A stretch of 64,000 nucleotides of DNA from DASRHT01 sp035293765 (GTDB lineage Bacteria > Chloroflexota > Ktedonobacteria > Ktedonobacterales > Ktedonobacteraceae), in the NCBI GenBank assembly GCA_035293765.1, contig DATGMF010000013.1, positions 23,047 to 87,046 on the forward strand, in the 5' to 3' direction. Shown one piece after another: positions 1 through 8,419 of this stretch. Every line of letters begins with the position of its first letter. The stretch's first letter is position 1. The notes beneath the pieces were generated by a model. The model had not been told where the DNA came from, searched no databases, and saw nothing but the letters and a program-made list of their open reading frames with translations. The translations under genes were made by a program, and so were the position numbers.

Positions 1-158
1 CAACCAAAAAGCATTTTTAAATAGTAGCAATTCCTAATTTGACTGCTCGAAATAACAATAGCATAAAAACTACCAGAACGCATAAAGCATGCCTTTTTAG
101 ATACTTGTGTACTCTATGAAGGTATGTTATCCTATGCGGGACAGCCAAAAAGTTTTCC
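1..158. other. AT-rich flank without a recognisable gene
   Basis: Short AT-rich stretch ahead of the tRNA-like gene. I see no open frame with a ribosome-binding site; it may carry the promoter of the tRNA-like gene but no clean -35/-10 pair was identified. Confidence 0.4.
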
Positions 159-371
159 GGCGGTGTAGCTCAGAAGGTAGAGCGCTGGTCAACGGAACCA
201 GAGGACACTCCCCCAGGCCCGTGGAACTCGGTAGCGTAAGGGAGGCCCACGGGTAAATTGCAGAGGCACCAGACTCAGGCGTCACACCGATAACAGGCGG
301 CGCACGAAGGGATGGAAAGCGCGTTGATGTCCCCGTGGAATAAGTCGTGGGTTCGAGTCCCACCACCGCCA
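159..371 (+). tRNA. tRNA-like gene with a ~130-nt insert in the variable region
   Basis: The 5' end GGCGGTG (159-165) pairs with CACCGCC (364-370), followed by discriminator A371. A D-arm (GCTC/GAGC) and a T-arm (GTGGG, TTCGAGT, CCCAC at 347-363) are canonical. After the D-arm, CTGGT (185-189) and ACCAG (197-201) form a 5-bp anticodon-like stem around the loop CAACGGA, which lacks the usual U33; read strictly, the anticodon would be ACG (Arg), which I do not trust. Between 202 and about 344 lies an insert that would replace a normal 5-nt variable loop. It is structured: GGACA (203-207) can pair with TGTCC (328-332), and CCCGTGG with CCACGGG inside it. It is shorter than known group I introns. 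It could be a decayed tRNA, an interrupted tRNA or a tRNA-derived RNA. Confidence 0.5.
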
Positions 372-444
372 CTATTACTTCAATTTCCCTTCACCCAGGA
401 TGGGCGGCAGGCAAAGTTACCTGACGAAGGAGACATCCCGTGCA

Positions 445-990
445 TCAGAGCGTTTCCCTGGTCTGTGAGGTGATACTGTAGAGGTGTCGGTTGGCCCAAT
501 TCCCCTCAATGTCGGCATCATAAAACGTCCCTTCAAATGCCATGCCGCATTTCTGCATGACCCGGGCGGATGCGAGATTCGCTATTTCACAGTCTGCGAT
601 GATGCGATGGGTTCCTAGCACCGTAAACTCATAGGTAAAGATCGCTCGTACCGCTTCAGGCATATAGCCCTGTCCCCAGAAGTGCTGGTTCAGCGCGTAG
701 CCACATGAGCGTGTACCTTTCTCCAATGAACGACTGCTTCCGCCAATGCCAAACCATCCGATGAGTAATCCGTTGCTTTGTAATGTAATCGCCCAATTGT
801 AGGCGTCGCGATGGGGATTGGATGCGTCCTGAACAAGCCAGGTGAGCCATTCGCGCCGCTTGCTCTCATCCCAGGAGGCAAAGTGCATAAAGCGGGTGAC
901 GGATGGATCGGACAAGAAAGCGTTGAGCGCATTCCAATCGCTCAGGACAAAGTCTCGCAAGATCAGCCGTTCAGTTTCAAGGATAGGCAT
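445..990 (-). CDS. GNAT-family N-acetyltransferase (RimJ/RimL-like)
   Basis: A 181-residue protein that starts with the typical 'LETERLILRDF' strand of RimJ/RimL-type GNAT enzymes. It has an acetyl-CoA-binding stretch around residues 85-105 (GYALNQHFWGQGYMPEA, a Q/RxxGxG/A-type loop) and a C-terminal NLASARVMQKCGMAFEGT segment typical of the family. Such enzymes move an acetyl group from acetyl-CoA to an amine of a protein N-terminus, antibiotic or metabolite; the substrate cannot be read from sequence. A purine-rich stretch (AAAGAAG) directly precedes the ATG. It stands alone, facing the tRNA-like gene. Confidence 0.85.
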   Translation of the reverse strand: MPILETERLILRDFVLSDWNALNAFLSDPSVTRFMHFASWDESKRREWLTWLVQDASNPHRDAYNWAITLQSNGLLIGWFGIGGSSRSLEKGTRSCGYALNQHFWGQGYMPEAVRAIFTYEFTVLGTHRIIADCEIANLASARVMQKCGMAFEGTFYDADIEGNWANRHLYSITSQTRETL

Positions 991-1098
991 CTTCTTTTAT
1001 GCTTTCTTTCAGTGTGGCACGTACTCAGACGTCGTCCGATGCTTCCGCCATTGTACGAGAGATCCGGAGCAGTTTGCAAGGAATGCCGCTATGAGGTT

Positions 1099-1268
1099 CA
1101 GGGCTTTCTCAAAAGTTCCTACACGCTCTGACTCCTCGCGCCTTCGGCGCTCACAAGGAGAGGGAGGTGCTGGCGGTGGGCGGCGCCCACCGCCAGCACC
1201 TCCCTCTCCCTTACGGCTCGCTTGCAAGCGAGCCGTCCGTATGAAAAGACAACGTTTGAGAAGCCCTG
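1099..1268. mobile_element. MITE-like element, copy 1
   Basis: Ends are imperfect inverted repeats (CAGGGCTTTCTCAAAAG at the left, the complement of CAGGGCTTCTCAAACG at the right). The 9-bp word GCTATGAGG flanks both sides (1088-1096 and 1268-1276), as expected of a target-site duplication. The same ends occur at 41605-41680. The inside carries a perfect 25-bp-arm palindrome (1157-1181/1185-1209) and a 24-nt palindrome (1213-1236). There is no coding capacity, so it would depend on a transposase elsewhere. Confidence 0.65.
1157..1209. repeat. Perfect 25-bp-arm palindrome
   Basis: Arms at 1157-1181 and 1185-1209 are exact reverse complements with a 3-nt loop; the hairpin is very GC-rich. It lies inside the MITE-like element and has no T-tract, so a simple terminator role is not evident. 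It also produces spurious reading frames on both strands. Confidence 0.85.
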
Positions 1269-1510
1269 CTATGAGGCTGGCTGGGCGTACATCAAGCCCG
1301 CTTGAGACCAATCAGTTCAACCACATCTTCAGGGATACCAAACAGCTTATAAGACGCGCTATTTAAGTAGATCAAGAACTAGCGACAAAAGCAGTCACTT
1401 TCCTCTTCCCTCACACAGAGCCAATCCCACATGATATATAATACATGCATGCCTATTTAGGAAACAGCGCATGGCAAATATCCTCACAAGATACTCGAAA
1501 GGTTGCATTC

Positions 1511-2206
1511 ATGACCGATAATCATGCTGATATCACCAAACTCCAGCAAGATGAAGAGAAACGCGAGCACATTGTGTCCACCATCACACGTATGTTCGCG
1601 CCCGAAGATGACGCCCTACGGCAGGCCATCGCCTCAGCAAAAGAGGCGGACATGCCGGCAATTCAGATCTCCCCGCTCCAGGGTAAGATGTTACAACTGC
1701 TGGCTGCGGCCTGTAATGCACACAAAATTCTAGAGATTGGCTCGCTTGCTGGCTATAGCGGCATCTGGCTCGCCCGCGCTCTGCCTGCGGGAGGCCGCCT
1801 CATTGCATTAGAGATCAGCCCTAAACATGCCGAGGTTGTGCGCAACTCCTTCGCCAGGGCTGGCGTCGCAGACCGCACCGAGGTACGCGTGGGCAAGGCG
1901 CTTGACCTGCTGCCCCAACTCCAGAGCGAAGCTCCGTTCGATCTTGTATTTATCGATGCAGATAAACCTCCTTACCCCCAGTATCTTGCATGGGCGCTCA
2001 AGCTCACCCGACCAGGAAGCATTATCGTGGCCGATAACTGCATTCGCGGCGGACGAGCCCTCGCCCCTGATGATCAGGACGAAGGCACCCGAGGAGTGTA
2101 TCAATATAACACCGACGTCATTAATAACCCTCGCCTGGTATCGCTCGCGCTAGCAATGGACGATGAGTATATGGATGGCTTCACGATCTCAGTGGTGCAA
2201 GCATAA
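1511..2206 (+). CDS. SAM-dependent O-methyltransferase (family 3)
   Basis: The 231-residue protein has the class I methyltransferase motif I (EIGSLAGYSGIWLARAL), the acidic end of strand 2 (LIALEI) and the metal-site motif VFIDADKPPYPQY, as in caffeoyl-CoA/catechol-type O-methyltransferases. It would methylate a small hydroxylated substrate in the cytosol using S-adenosylmethionine. The start at 1511 follows GAAAGG at a proper distance; an upstream in-frame ATG at 1445 lacks a site. It appears to be first in an operon with the FAD oxidoreductase (22 nt downstream) and the PHP phosphatase. The substrate is unknown. Confidence 0.85.
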   Translation: MTDNHADITKLQQDEEKREHIVSTITRMFAPEDDALRQAIASAKEADMPAIQISPLQGKMLQLLAAACNAHKILEIGSLAGYSGIWLARALPAGGRLIALEISPKHAEVVRNSFARAGVADRTEVRVGKALDLLPQLQSEAPFDLVFIDADKPPYPQYLAWALKLTRPGSIIVADNCIRGGRALAPDDQDEGTRGVYQYNTDVINNPRLVSLALAMDDEYMDGFTISVVQA

Positions 2207-2228
2207 GATAAGAAAGGCTAACTGAACA

Positions 2229-3416
2229 ATGCCAACCGCAGATATTGTTATCGTCGGAGGCGGCATTATCGGAGCCAGCATAGCATACCAGCTTACGATG
2301 CGGGGAGCGCGCAACGTGGTGCTGCTCGAACGCGCTACCATAGCGTCAGGTACGAGCGGACGCGCGACCGGCGGCATTCGACAGCAATTCGCCGATGAGC
2401 TTGATATCCGCTTTTCCATCGCAGGCGTCCGCTTCTACGAGCAATTTACTCGGAAACGAGATCGCCACCCGCAACGACCTCGCTTTTACCAGTATGGCTA
2501 TCTCTTCCTGGTTACCACCCCGGCGAGCTGGCAGGCAATGCTGCGTTTCGTCGCCCTGCAACAATCCTTAGGCGTGCCAACGCAGCTACTTACCCCCGCT
2601 GATGTCCATCAACGCCTTCCTCAGCTCGTCCTTGATGACGTGCTGGGCGCGACATTCTGTCCCACCGATGGCTATAGCGATCCGGGCGCGATGGCACAGG
2701 CTTTGCTCCAGGAAGCTCAAACGCGCGGACTCGTTGTACACGAGCATACCCCGGTTACTGGCATTACCATCGCCTCTGGACGCGTGCAAGCCGTTCAGAC
2801 ACCCCGGGAAACCATCCAGACGCCTTTAATCGTTAATGCGACCGGACCATTCTCGGCCTTTGTTGCCCGCCTGGCCGGCATCGCCGATTTTCCGGTCTAC
2901 CCATTGCGCCGCCAGCTCTATCTGACCGAACCGTTCAGCGGTCTGCCAGATGATGTCCCAATGGTTGTTGATTTAAGCACCGGCTTCCACTTCCGCAGGC
3001 GCGAAAAGCGTATTATCCTGACCATGCCCCTTCCCGTCAGTGCCGAAGAGGAAGAGCGTAATCGCAATCTGGAACCGGACGCCTTTGCCTTGCCCGTCAA
3101 TGAAGATTTCTGGCCGGAGGTCAGAGCCGAAATACAACGCCGCTGCCCCCCACTGCTAAAAGCGGGGATCGAGCGCGTCTGGTCTGGACTATATGAAATG
3201 ACGCCCGATGAGCACCCCATTCTCGGCAAGACCGAAATAGAAGGCTTCCTCTGCGCCTGTGGTTTCTCCGGGCATGGTTTTATGCACGCCCCAATGGCTG
3301 CAAAGCTGCTCACCGAGCTGATCCTTGATGGCAAAAGCACAACGCTGCCCATCGAACCATTTAGTCATCAACGCTTCCGTACCGGTAAACTGTTTGAAAC
3401 TACACGCTTGCTATAA
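2229..3416 (+). CDS. FAD-dependent oxidoreductase, DAO/sarcosine-oxidase-like
   Basis: A 395-residue protein with an N-terminal Rossmann FAD motif (VGGGIIGASIAYQL) at residues 8-22 and a C-terminal GLYEMTPDEHPILG...CGFSGHGFMHAP stretch typical of the glycine/sarcosine oxidase (DAO) family. Members oxidise the C-N bond of amines and amino acids and give H2O2 or feed electrons to a carrier. AGAAAGG precedes the ATG. It lies between the methyltransferase and the PHP phosphatase with very short gaps, so co-transcription is likely. No transmembrane segment is evident. Substrate not assignable. Confidence 0.85.
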   Translation: MPTADIVIVGGGIIGASIAYQLTMRGARNVVLLERATIASGTSGRATGGIRQQFADELDIRFSIAGVRFYEQFTRKRDRHPQRPRFYQYGYLFLVTTPASWQAMLRFVALQQSLGVPTQLLTPADVHQRLPQLVLDDVLGATFCPTDGYSDPGAMAQALLQEAQTRGLVVHEHTPVTGITIASGRVQAVQTPRETIQTPLIVNATGPFSAFVARLAGIADFPVYPLRRQLYLTEPFSGLPDDVPMVVDLSTGFHFRRREKRIILTMPLPVSAEEEERNRNLEPDAFALPVNEDFWPEVRAEIQRRCPPLLKAGIERVWSGLYEMTPDEHPILGKTEIEGFLCACGFSGHGFMHAPMAAKLLTELILDGKSTTLPIEPFSHQRFRTGKLFETTRLL

Positions 3417-3430
3417 GAAAAGGAAACCCG

Positions 3431-4288
3431 ATGAGCATCACGACCGATTTTCACAGCCATGTGGTCCGCAGCTCGGCCAGACAGATGGTGCGAGCCGCAC
3501 AGAAACGCGGGCTGCGTGTTCTTGGCCTATCTGAACACGTTTTTCAAATGACTGAAGGTCGCGCCCCCTTAGAGCATATGGTGCTGGAGGGACCGATGCT
3601 CTCCTTTTCCTCTTACATTGAAGCTGTCCAGGCTGCCTCGCAGGACTGCGCAGTCGAAGTACCTGGAAACGTTCCGCGCTCCAACGCTGCTGGACGCGAT
3701 CAATCGGGTCCCTACGACGCTCAGGGCCGCGGGGTCGAAGTACGCCTGGGATTGGAGGTAGATTTTATCCCGGAGAAAAATACCGTCATTCAAGCTTCCT
3801 TGCAAGCATACCCCTGGGATTTCCTGATTGGCTCTGTCCACGAAATCGATGGCATAGTTTTTGAGCGCATCGATGAGATAGGACAGGAGGAGGGCGAGGC
3901 GCTCTGGCTACGCTATATGGAATTATTACGTGCTGCCGTAAACAGTGGCTACTTCAGCCTGGTCAGCCACCCGGTGCGTATGGGATCTCGCAACCCGCAC
4001 CTTCCGCCAACGCTGGATGACGAGTTGGAACGCCTGGCGGCTGAGGCGACCCGTAACGATATTGCTCTGGAGGCCAACGGTTACGACGTTTTGCTGTATC
4101 CTCAGCTTGTACGCAGACTTGTTCGCGCCTGCGCCCTGCATCGAACACCCATCAGCGTTGGTTCCGACGCCCATAACCCGCTACAGATAGCCCAGGCTCA
4201 CCAGCAGACTGAGGCGGTTTTGCGCAAAGCAGGAATTAAGACGGTCAGAATCTGGAAACAGCGTCAGATCGAGGAATATGCGATATAA
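3431..4288 (+). CDS. PHP-domain phosphoesterase (histidinol-phosphatase-like)
   Basis: A 285-residue PHP protein. Metal ligands are visible as DFHSH (residues 6-10) and GLSEH (32-36), with further signature segments IGSVHEIDG, LVSHPVRMG and ISVGSDAH. This resembles HisK-type histidinol-phosphate phosphatases, but generic PHP phosphoesterases look the same, so the substrate is open. Residues about 77-101 (reading through GRDQSGPYDAQGR) look foreign and are encoded by a short dispersed repeat (3692-3714) found elsewhere in this window; it keeps the frame. AAAAGGAA precedes the ATG. Last gene of the three-gene operon. Confidence 0.8.
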   Translation: MSITTDFHSHVVRSSARQMVRAAQKRGLRVLGLSEHVFQMTEGRAPLEHMVLEGPMLSFSSYIEAVQAASQDCAVEVPGNVPRSNAAGRDQSGPYDAQGRGVEVRLGLEVDFIPEKNTVIQASLQAYPWDFLIGSVHEIDGIVFERIDEIGQEEGEALWLRYMELLRAAVNSGYFSLVSHPVRMGSRNPHLPPTLDDELERLAAEATRNDIALEANGYDVLLYPQLVRRLVRACALHRTPISVGSDAHNPLQIAQAHQQTEAVLRKAGIKTVRIWKQRQIEEYAI

Positions 4289-4359
4289 TGGCGCAATTTC
4301 CATGAGATGCATCACAGAGAGGTTATTTATCCTCCTTCAATTTTGCTGAAATTGACGGC

Positions 4360-4773
4360 TCAGGCTGGTCTAAACCTCGGAATAGAGATCGTATCCGTGA
4401 CGGCATCAAATACTACCGTCACAGGCAGATCCACCCGCAGATCAGCGGGGTCAATCTCGACGATATTGCTCATCAGGCGCGGCCCCTCCTCCAGTTGCAC
4501 AATCGCGACATTATAGGGCGTGTCATTGCCAAACTCGGCTGATTTGATCTGGCGAATAATGGTATAGGAGTAGATGACACCACGCCCACTGCTCTCCACC
4601 CACCGGAGCGTTTCGGCTCCGCACTGCATGCAGTACATGCGCGGGTAGAACTGGTGTTGTCGGCACTGCTCACAGTATTGTAGCAGGAATTTCCCCTGCC
4701 GACATCCATCCCAAAACGGGCGGCTCTCATCGGTGACAACGGGCAATGGTTTTGGACGTGAGGTATCGGGCAT
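4360..4773 (-). CDS. Zn-ribbon/OB-fold protein (DUF35 type)
   Basis: A 137-residue protein with a rubredoxin-like zinc ribbon (CEQCRQHQFYPRMYCMQC, two CxxC pairs) followed by an OB fold with the typical GRGVIYSYTII and PYNVAIVQLEEGPRLMSNIV strands. DUF35 proteins accompany thiolases or acyl-CoA enzymes and act as substrate-binding or assembly partners; no thiolase gene lies beside it here. The start at 4773 follows AAAGGAG; an upstream in-frame ATG at 4812 has no site. Convergent with the PHP operon. Confidence 0.85.
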   Translation of the reverse strand: MPDTSRPKPLPVVTDESRPFWDGCRQGKFLLQYCEQCRQHQFYPRMYCMQCGAETLRWVESSGRGVIYSYTIIRQIKSAEFGNDTPYNVAIVQLEEGPRLMSNIVEIDPADLRVDLPVTVVFDAVTDTISIPRFRPA

Positions 4774-5089
4774 GGCAGGCAAACTCCTTTTTACAAATTC
4801 GCGCGCGTCCATTCTTCCGGTGACGCTGATGGTTCTTTCCCCGGCAGGATTACAGGGTGCTCTCCTATCTTACCACATCCTAACGCTCTATTTTGTGTCT
4901 CTCCTTTGCTTACTTCAATCGTCGTCAAGGAATTTGGCAGCATCGACCACCTCTCCGACGACCTGACCTTGCTCAAAGCCTGGAGCAGCTCATGATGATA
5001 ATTACGACCAATTCATGATACAATAGCGAAGGTGGAACTGGTAACATTTTGCGGCAATTCGTGTAAAAACATTGAGGAATAGGCGTAAC

Positions 5090-7768
5090 GTGGCTCTTTC
5101 ACAGATTACGGAATGCGTGAAAATTTTCTTCTCACTTGCCCCCACGACCGAGGATAGGACGCTGTTCGAGCAATTGCGCAAGCACCTGAGCGTAATGCGG
5201 CTACAAGGGCGCATCAACCTGTGGTACGATAGCGAGATCAGCCCGGGAAGCAATGCCAGAGAGATTATTCGCTCCCACATCAGCACAGCCGATATTATTG
5301 TGCTGCTCATCAGCGCCGATTTTTTCGCCTCAGACCGCTGCGTCGAGATGGAAATGCCATACGCGCTTGAACAATATACCACCAAGGCCACGCCTGTCAT
5401 TCCGGTGCTTTTACGCCCAATCGATTGGAGCGGGTCGCTGCTGGAGCAACATAGCCCCCTGCCTCCCGATGGCCGCCCCGTCAGCATCTGGGAAAATCTG
5501 GATACAGCCCTGAAAGAGGTGGCAGAGGGCATTCGGCGGGTGGTCGCTGATCTGGCCCATCGCTGGAACAAGACGCCTCGACCGACAAGGCCGCAGTTTC
5601 CCCTCTCTACCCTTCCCCTCAGGCGCAATCCCTTTTTTACTGACCGTGATACCATTTTTACCACCCTGCACGCCTCCTTCAATGCCGCACAGGGCAACCA
5701 GCCCAACATTCAGGCGCTCTATGGTCTGGGTGGCATCGGCAAAACGCTCCTCGCCATCGAATATGCGCACCGCTACCAAAAAGAATACCAGGCAACCCTG
5801 TGGCTCAATGCGGCCTCTCGCGACCTAATACACTCGGACCTTCGCTCGCTGGCCGATCAACTGGGCATCTCTCTGCCAAAAGACGTTCATGAGTCAGCGC
5901 ACCTCGCGGCGATCAGGAGCTGGCTACAGAGCCACGACCGCTGGCTATTGGTGCTCGATGACCTGGACGACTTCTCTCTGCTGAACCAGCTTGTTCCCCT
6001 TAATAGCAGCGGTCATGTGCTCCTGACCACGCATTCGGCAGCGACGGGACCATTTGCCCACGCTATCTCTGTGGATCAACTCACCGTCGAGGAAGGTGCA
6101 TTACTGCTGCTGCGACGCGCCAAACGCATTTCAGAACAGGGAACACGCGAGGATGCTTCCATTGAGGATTACGCGCAAGCCATGATTATCGCGCAGGAAT
6201 TCGCCAGCTATCCCCTGGCCCTCGATCAGGCCGGGGCCTACATCGATGAAACCGGGCGCTCTCTCGCCTCCTATCTCGATCTCTATCGTCAACGACAGGT
6301 AGCCTTTCTCGGCACACGGGGACGCTTTGTGGATGACCATCCCAATCCGGTCACGACGACGCTTTCATTGACGTTTGAAAAGATCGCCCAGGTCGATCCT
6401 GACGCCCTGCAATTGCTGCACCTCTTCGCGTTCCTCTATCCAGAGGCGCTGCCAGACGAGATGATTGCGCATGGTGCTTCCTCACTGGTTGGTCCCCTGC
6501 GCACACTGTTGCTTGATCCCCTCACGCTGGATGCCACCATTGCCACGCTCAGGCGCTTCTCACTACTCCAGCGCGGCGCCGATAGCACGACGCTGAACAT
6601 GCATCATATCGTCCAGATCATCCTCAGACAGGAGCTGACGCAACAACAGCAGGTCCAGATGGCAAAGCAAGCGGTGCGCCTGGTTAACGCCACCTTCCCC
6701 GAAGTTCGTTTCAAAACCTGGAACGCGTGCGAACGCTACGTACCTCAGGCGCAGCATTGCGCAACCCTGATCCAGGATTTCCAGCTCAGCTTGCCAGAGG
6801 GTGCGCAACTTCTAGAGCGCCTGGGCTTCTATTATTACCAGCGCGGATACTACAGCGAGGCGGAAACCGTCCTCACTCAGTCCCTGCACCTGCATGAACG
6901 CCAGCGCCGTCCAGAACTCCTGGACATGGCCCAGACCCTCAACTCTCTGGGGCTGCTGGCTCAGAGACAGGCCCGCTATCACGAGGCGGAAGCGTTTCAC
7001 CAGCGCGCCCTTAAGCTGCGCGAGCAGGAGTTGGGCGCGGACGATCCCACAATAGCGGAAAGCTTGCATAATCTTGCGGTGCTCTATGAAAGTCAAGGGC
7101 AGTATCAGCAAGCTGAGCAGTTCTATCTACGCGTGCTTGCCATCGATGAGCACGAGGCAGGGGCTGACCATCCCGATATCGCCAAAACGTTGAATAATCT
7201 CGGGCTGGTGTATTATCTGCAAGGTCATTATGAGCAGGCTGAAACGATGTACCGGCGAGCGCTTGCTATCTACGAACAAGCCTCGTATGCCGATCATCCC
7301 GATATCACTTATACATTGAATAGTCTGGGTACGTTTTATGAGACGCAGGGCGACTACCAGCAGGCCGAAGCGTTATACCGGCGAGCCCTCGCCATTCGCA
7401 AGCAAGCATTTGGCGAAAAGCATTCAGAGACGGCTCACAGCATCAGTAAATTGGCACATATCATTGAATTGCGGGGCGACTATCAGCAGGCCGAAGCACT
7501 GTACCGGCAGGCGCTAACCATCGGGGAACAGGTATTGGGAGTGGAGCATCCCGACGTTGCTCTCTTCCTCAACAATCTGGCCCTGCTCACAGCCAGGCAA
7601 GGGCAATATCAGCAGGCCGAAGCGTTATATCGACGAGCTTTGCGCATTTACGAACAGTCGCTGGGAACGGAGCATCCTGCGGTCACCCATGTGCGCAGTA
7701 ACCTGGAACAGCTCCGCCGCAAGATGGAACATGAGGAAAAAGGTGGGACGAATTCTGCTGACAAATAA
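5090..7768 (+). CDS. TIR / NB-ARC / TPR protein (NLR-like)
   Basis: About 892 residues with three parts. Residues ~5-150 form a TIR domain (KIFFSLAPTTED, DIIVLLISADFFASDRCVEMEMPYALE, VIPVLLRP); the glutamate of CVEMEM sits where TIR NADases have their catalytic acid. Residues ~195-450 form an NB-ARC-type P-loop ATPase (YGLGGIGKTLLAIE, Walker B-like WLLVLDDLDD). The rest is a run of about six to seven 42-residue TPRs (LNNLGLVYYLQGHYEQAETMYRRALAIYE-like). This architecture suggests a sensor (TPR), switch (NB-ARC) and NAD-consuming or scaffolding effector (TIR), as in bacterial NLR-related immune proteins; that role is inferred. Start chosen as GTG 5090 after GAGGAATAGG; TTG 5072 is an alternative. 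It stands alone. Confidence 0.85.
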   Translation: MALSQITECVKIFFSLAPTTEDRTLFEQLRKHLSVMRLQGRINLWYDSEISPGSNAREIIRSHISTADIIVLLISADFFASDRCVEMEMPYALEQYTTKATPVIPVLLRPIDWSGSLLEQHSPLPPDGRPVSIWENLDTALKEVAEGIRRVVADLAHRWNKTPRPTRPQFPLSTLPLRRNPFFTDRDTIFTTLHASFNAAQGNQPNIQALYGLGGIGKTLLAIEYAHRYQKEYQATLWLNAASRDLIHSDLRSLADQLGISLPKDVHESAHLAAIRSWLQSHDRWLLVLDDLDDFSLLNQLVPLNSSGHVLLTTHSAATGPFAHAISVDQLTVEEGALLLLRRAKRISEQGTREDASIEDYAQAMIIAQEFASYPLALDQAGAYIDETGRSLASYLDLYRQRQVAFLGTRGRFVDDHPNPVTTTLSLTFEKIAQVDPDALQLLHLFAFLYPEALPDEMIAHGASSLVGPLRTLLLDPLTLDATIATLRRFSLLQRGADSTTLNMHHIVQIILRQELTQQQQVQMAKQAVRLVNATFPEVRFKTWNACERYVPQAQHCATLIQDFQLSLPEGAQLLERLGFYYYQRGYYSEAETVLTQSLHLHERQRRPELLDMAQTLNSLGLLAQRQARYHEAEAFHQRALKLREQELGADDPTIAESLHNLAVLYESQGQYQQAEQFYLRVLAIDEHEAGADHPDIAKTLNNLGLVYYLQGHYEQAETMYRRALAIYEQASYADHPDITYTLNSLGTFYETQGDYQQAEALYRRALAIRKQAFGEKHSETAHSISKLAHIIELRGDYQQAEALYRQALTIGEQVLGVEHPDVALFLNNLALLTARQGQYQQAEALYRRALRIYEQSLGTEHPAVTHVRSNLEQLRRKMEHEEKGGTNSADK

Positions 7769-8419
7769 ACCAGATTGGATAGAACAGGCGTTAGAGGGCA
7801 CTGGAAGAAATGAGGGGAATAAAATTTCTATTTGGCTGGCGCGGCTCACGCGGCTCCCTGCCACCATCTCTGCGCGGCTTCTTCTTATCGGGCTTTTGCT
7901 CCGGCTTTTTCTCGCCAGGTTTCGGCTTCTTCTCACCGCCCCACTTTCCCTCTCCAACTACTCTTGCTCTGCTTTTGATACATGTGTTTCTATGTGCCGA
8001 TGTATCTATCTGGGGGGGGGGGCATGGAGCGGCATTGCAAAAACGGCGGCGAAATCTGCCATATGATAAACGCTGATTGCTTGCTTAGCGTGCCAGATTG
8101 TCAGCAGCCTGGTAACGGCTGCGCGCTTCAGAAGAGGGGAAAAACGTTGCTTGCAGAGGATTTCGTCATCATGAGCAACAACGTCAATTACTCCAATGTG
8201 GCTCATTGCTGCTGCTCTCATTGACTCTATCCTTCTTCTGAATTTTTGTCATCGGATTAGATACACATACATCTATATTGTACGCTATTACAAGGGTCTA
8301 CCTGGCACGGCGCAATACTTCTCAAGCTTCTTTTCATATCTTTACCACAGAAACGAGCGAATCTCAACAACTATAGACAGAAAGTCCCACGCAACGTTCT
8401 CCTTTACGCAAAGAGAAAG
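7769..8419. other. Intergenic region with an 11-G tract and a Lys/Pro-rich coding remnant
   Basis: No intact gene. On the minus strand, a frame ending at a TAA near 7796 and running up to about 7960 reads as a Lys/Pro-rich tail (GEKKPKPGEKKPEQKPDKKK), composition typical of a protein C-terminus, but there is no start codon with a ribosome site. A run of eleven G lies at 8012-8022, upstream of that frame. The remainder looks non-coding. Confidence 0.4.

Larger units (their letters stand above)
991..1510. other. Intergenic region holding a MITE-like repeat
   Basis: No credible gene. Apparent reading frames here come from a GC-rich perfect palindrome. The region holds the repeat element at 1099-1268 and, at 1438-1443, a TATAAT that may be the -10 box of the downstream methyltransferase operon (no convincing -35 box). 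Confidence 0.6.

Noticed and set aside
127..372. Minus-strand frame beginning MAVVGLEPTT over the tRNA-like gene
   Set aside because: This is the well-known antisense translation of a tRNA T-arm and acceptor stem, with no ribosome site.
1009..1311. Several overlapping reading frames on both strands
   Set aside because: They read through a perfect palindrome and the MITE-like element; composition and ribosome sites do not support coding.
8006..8221. 71-residue minus-strand frame ending at the G tract
   Set aside because: No ribosome site, unremarkable composition, ends in codons from the homopolymer.
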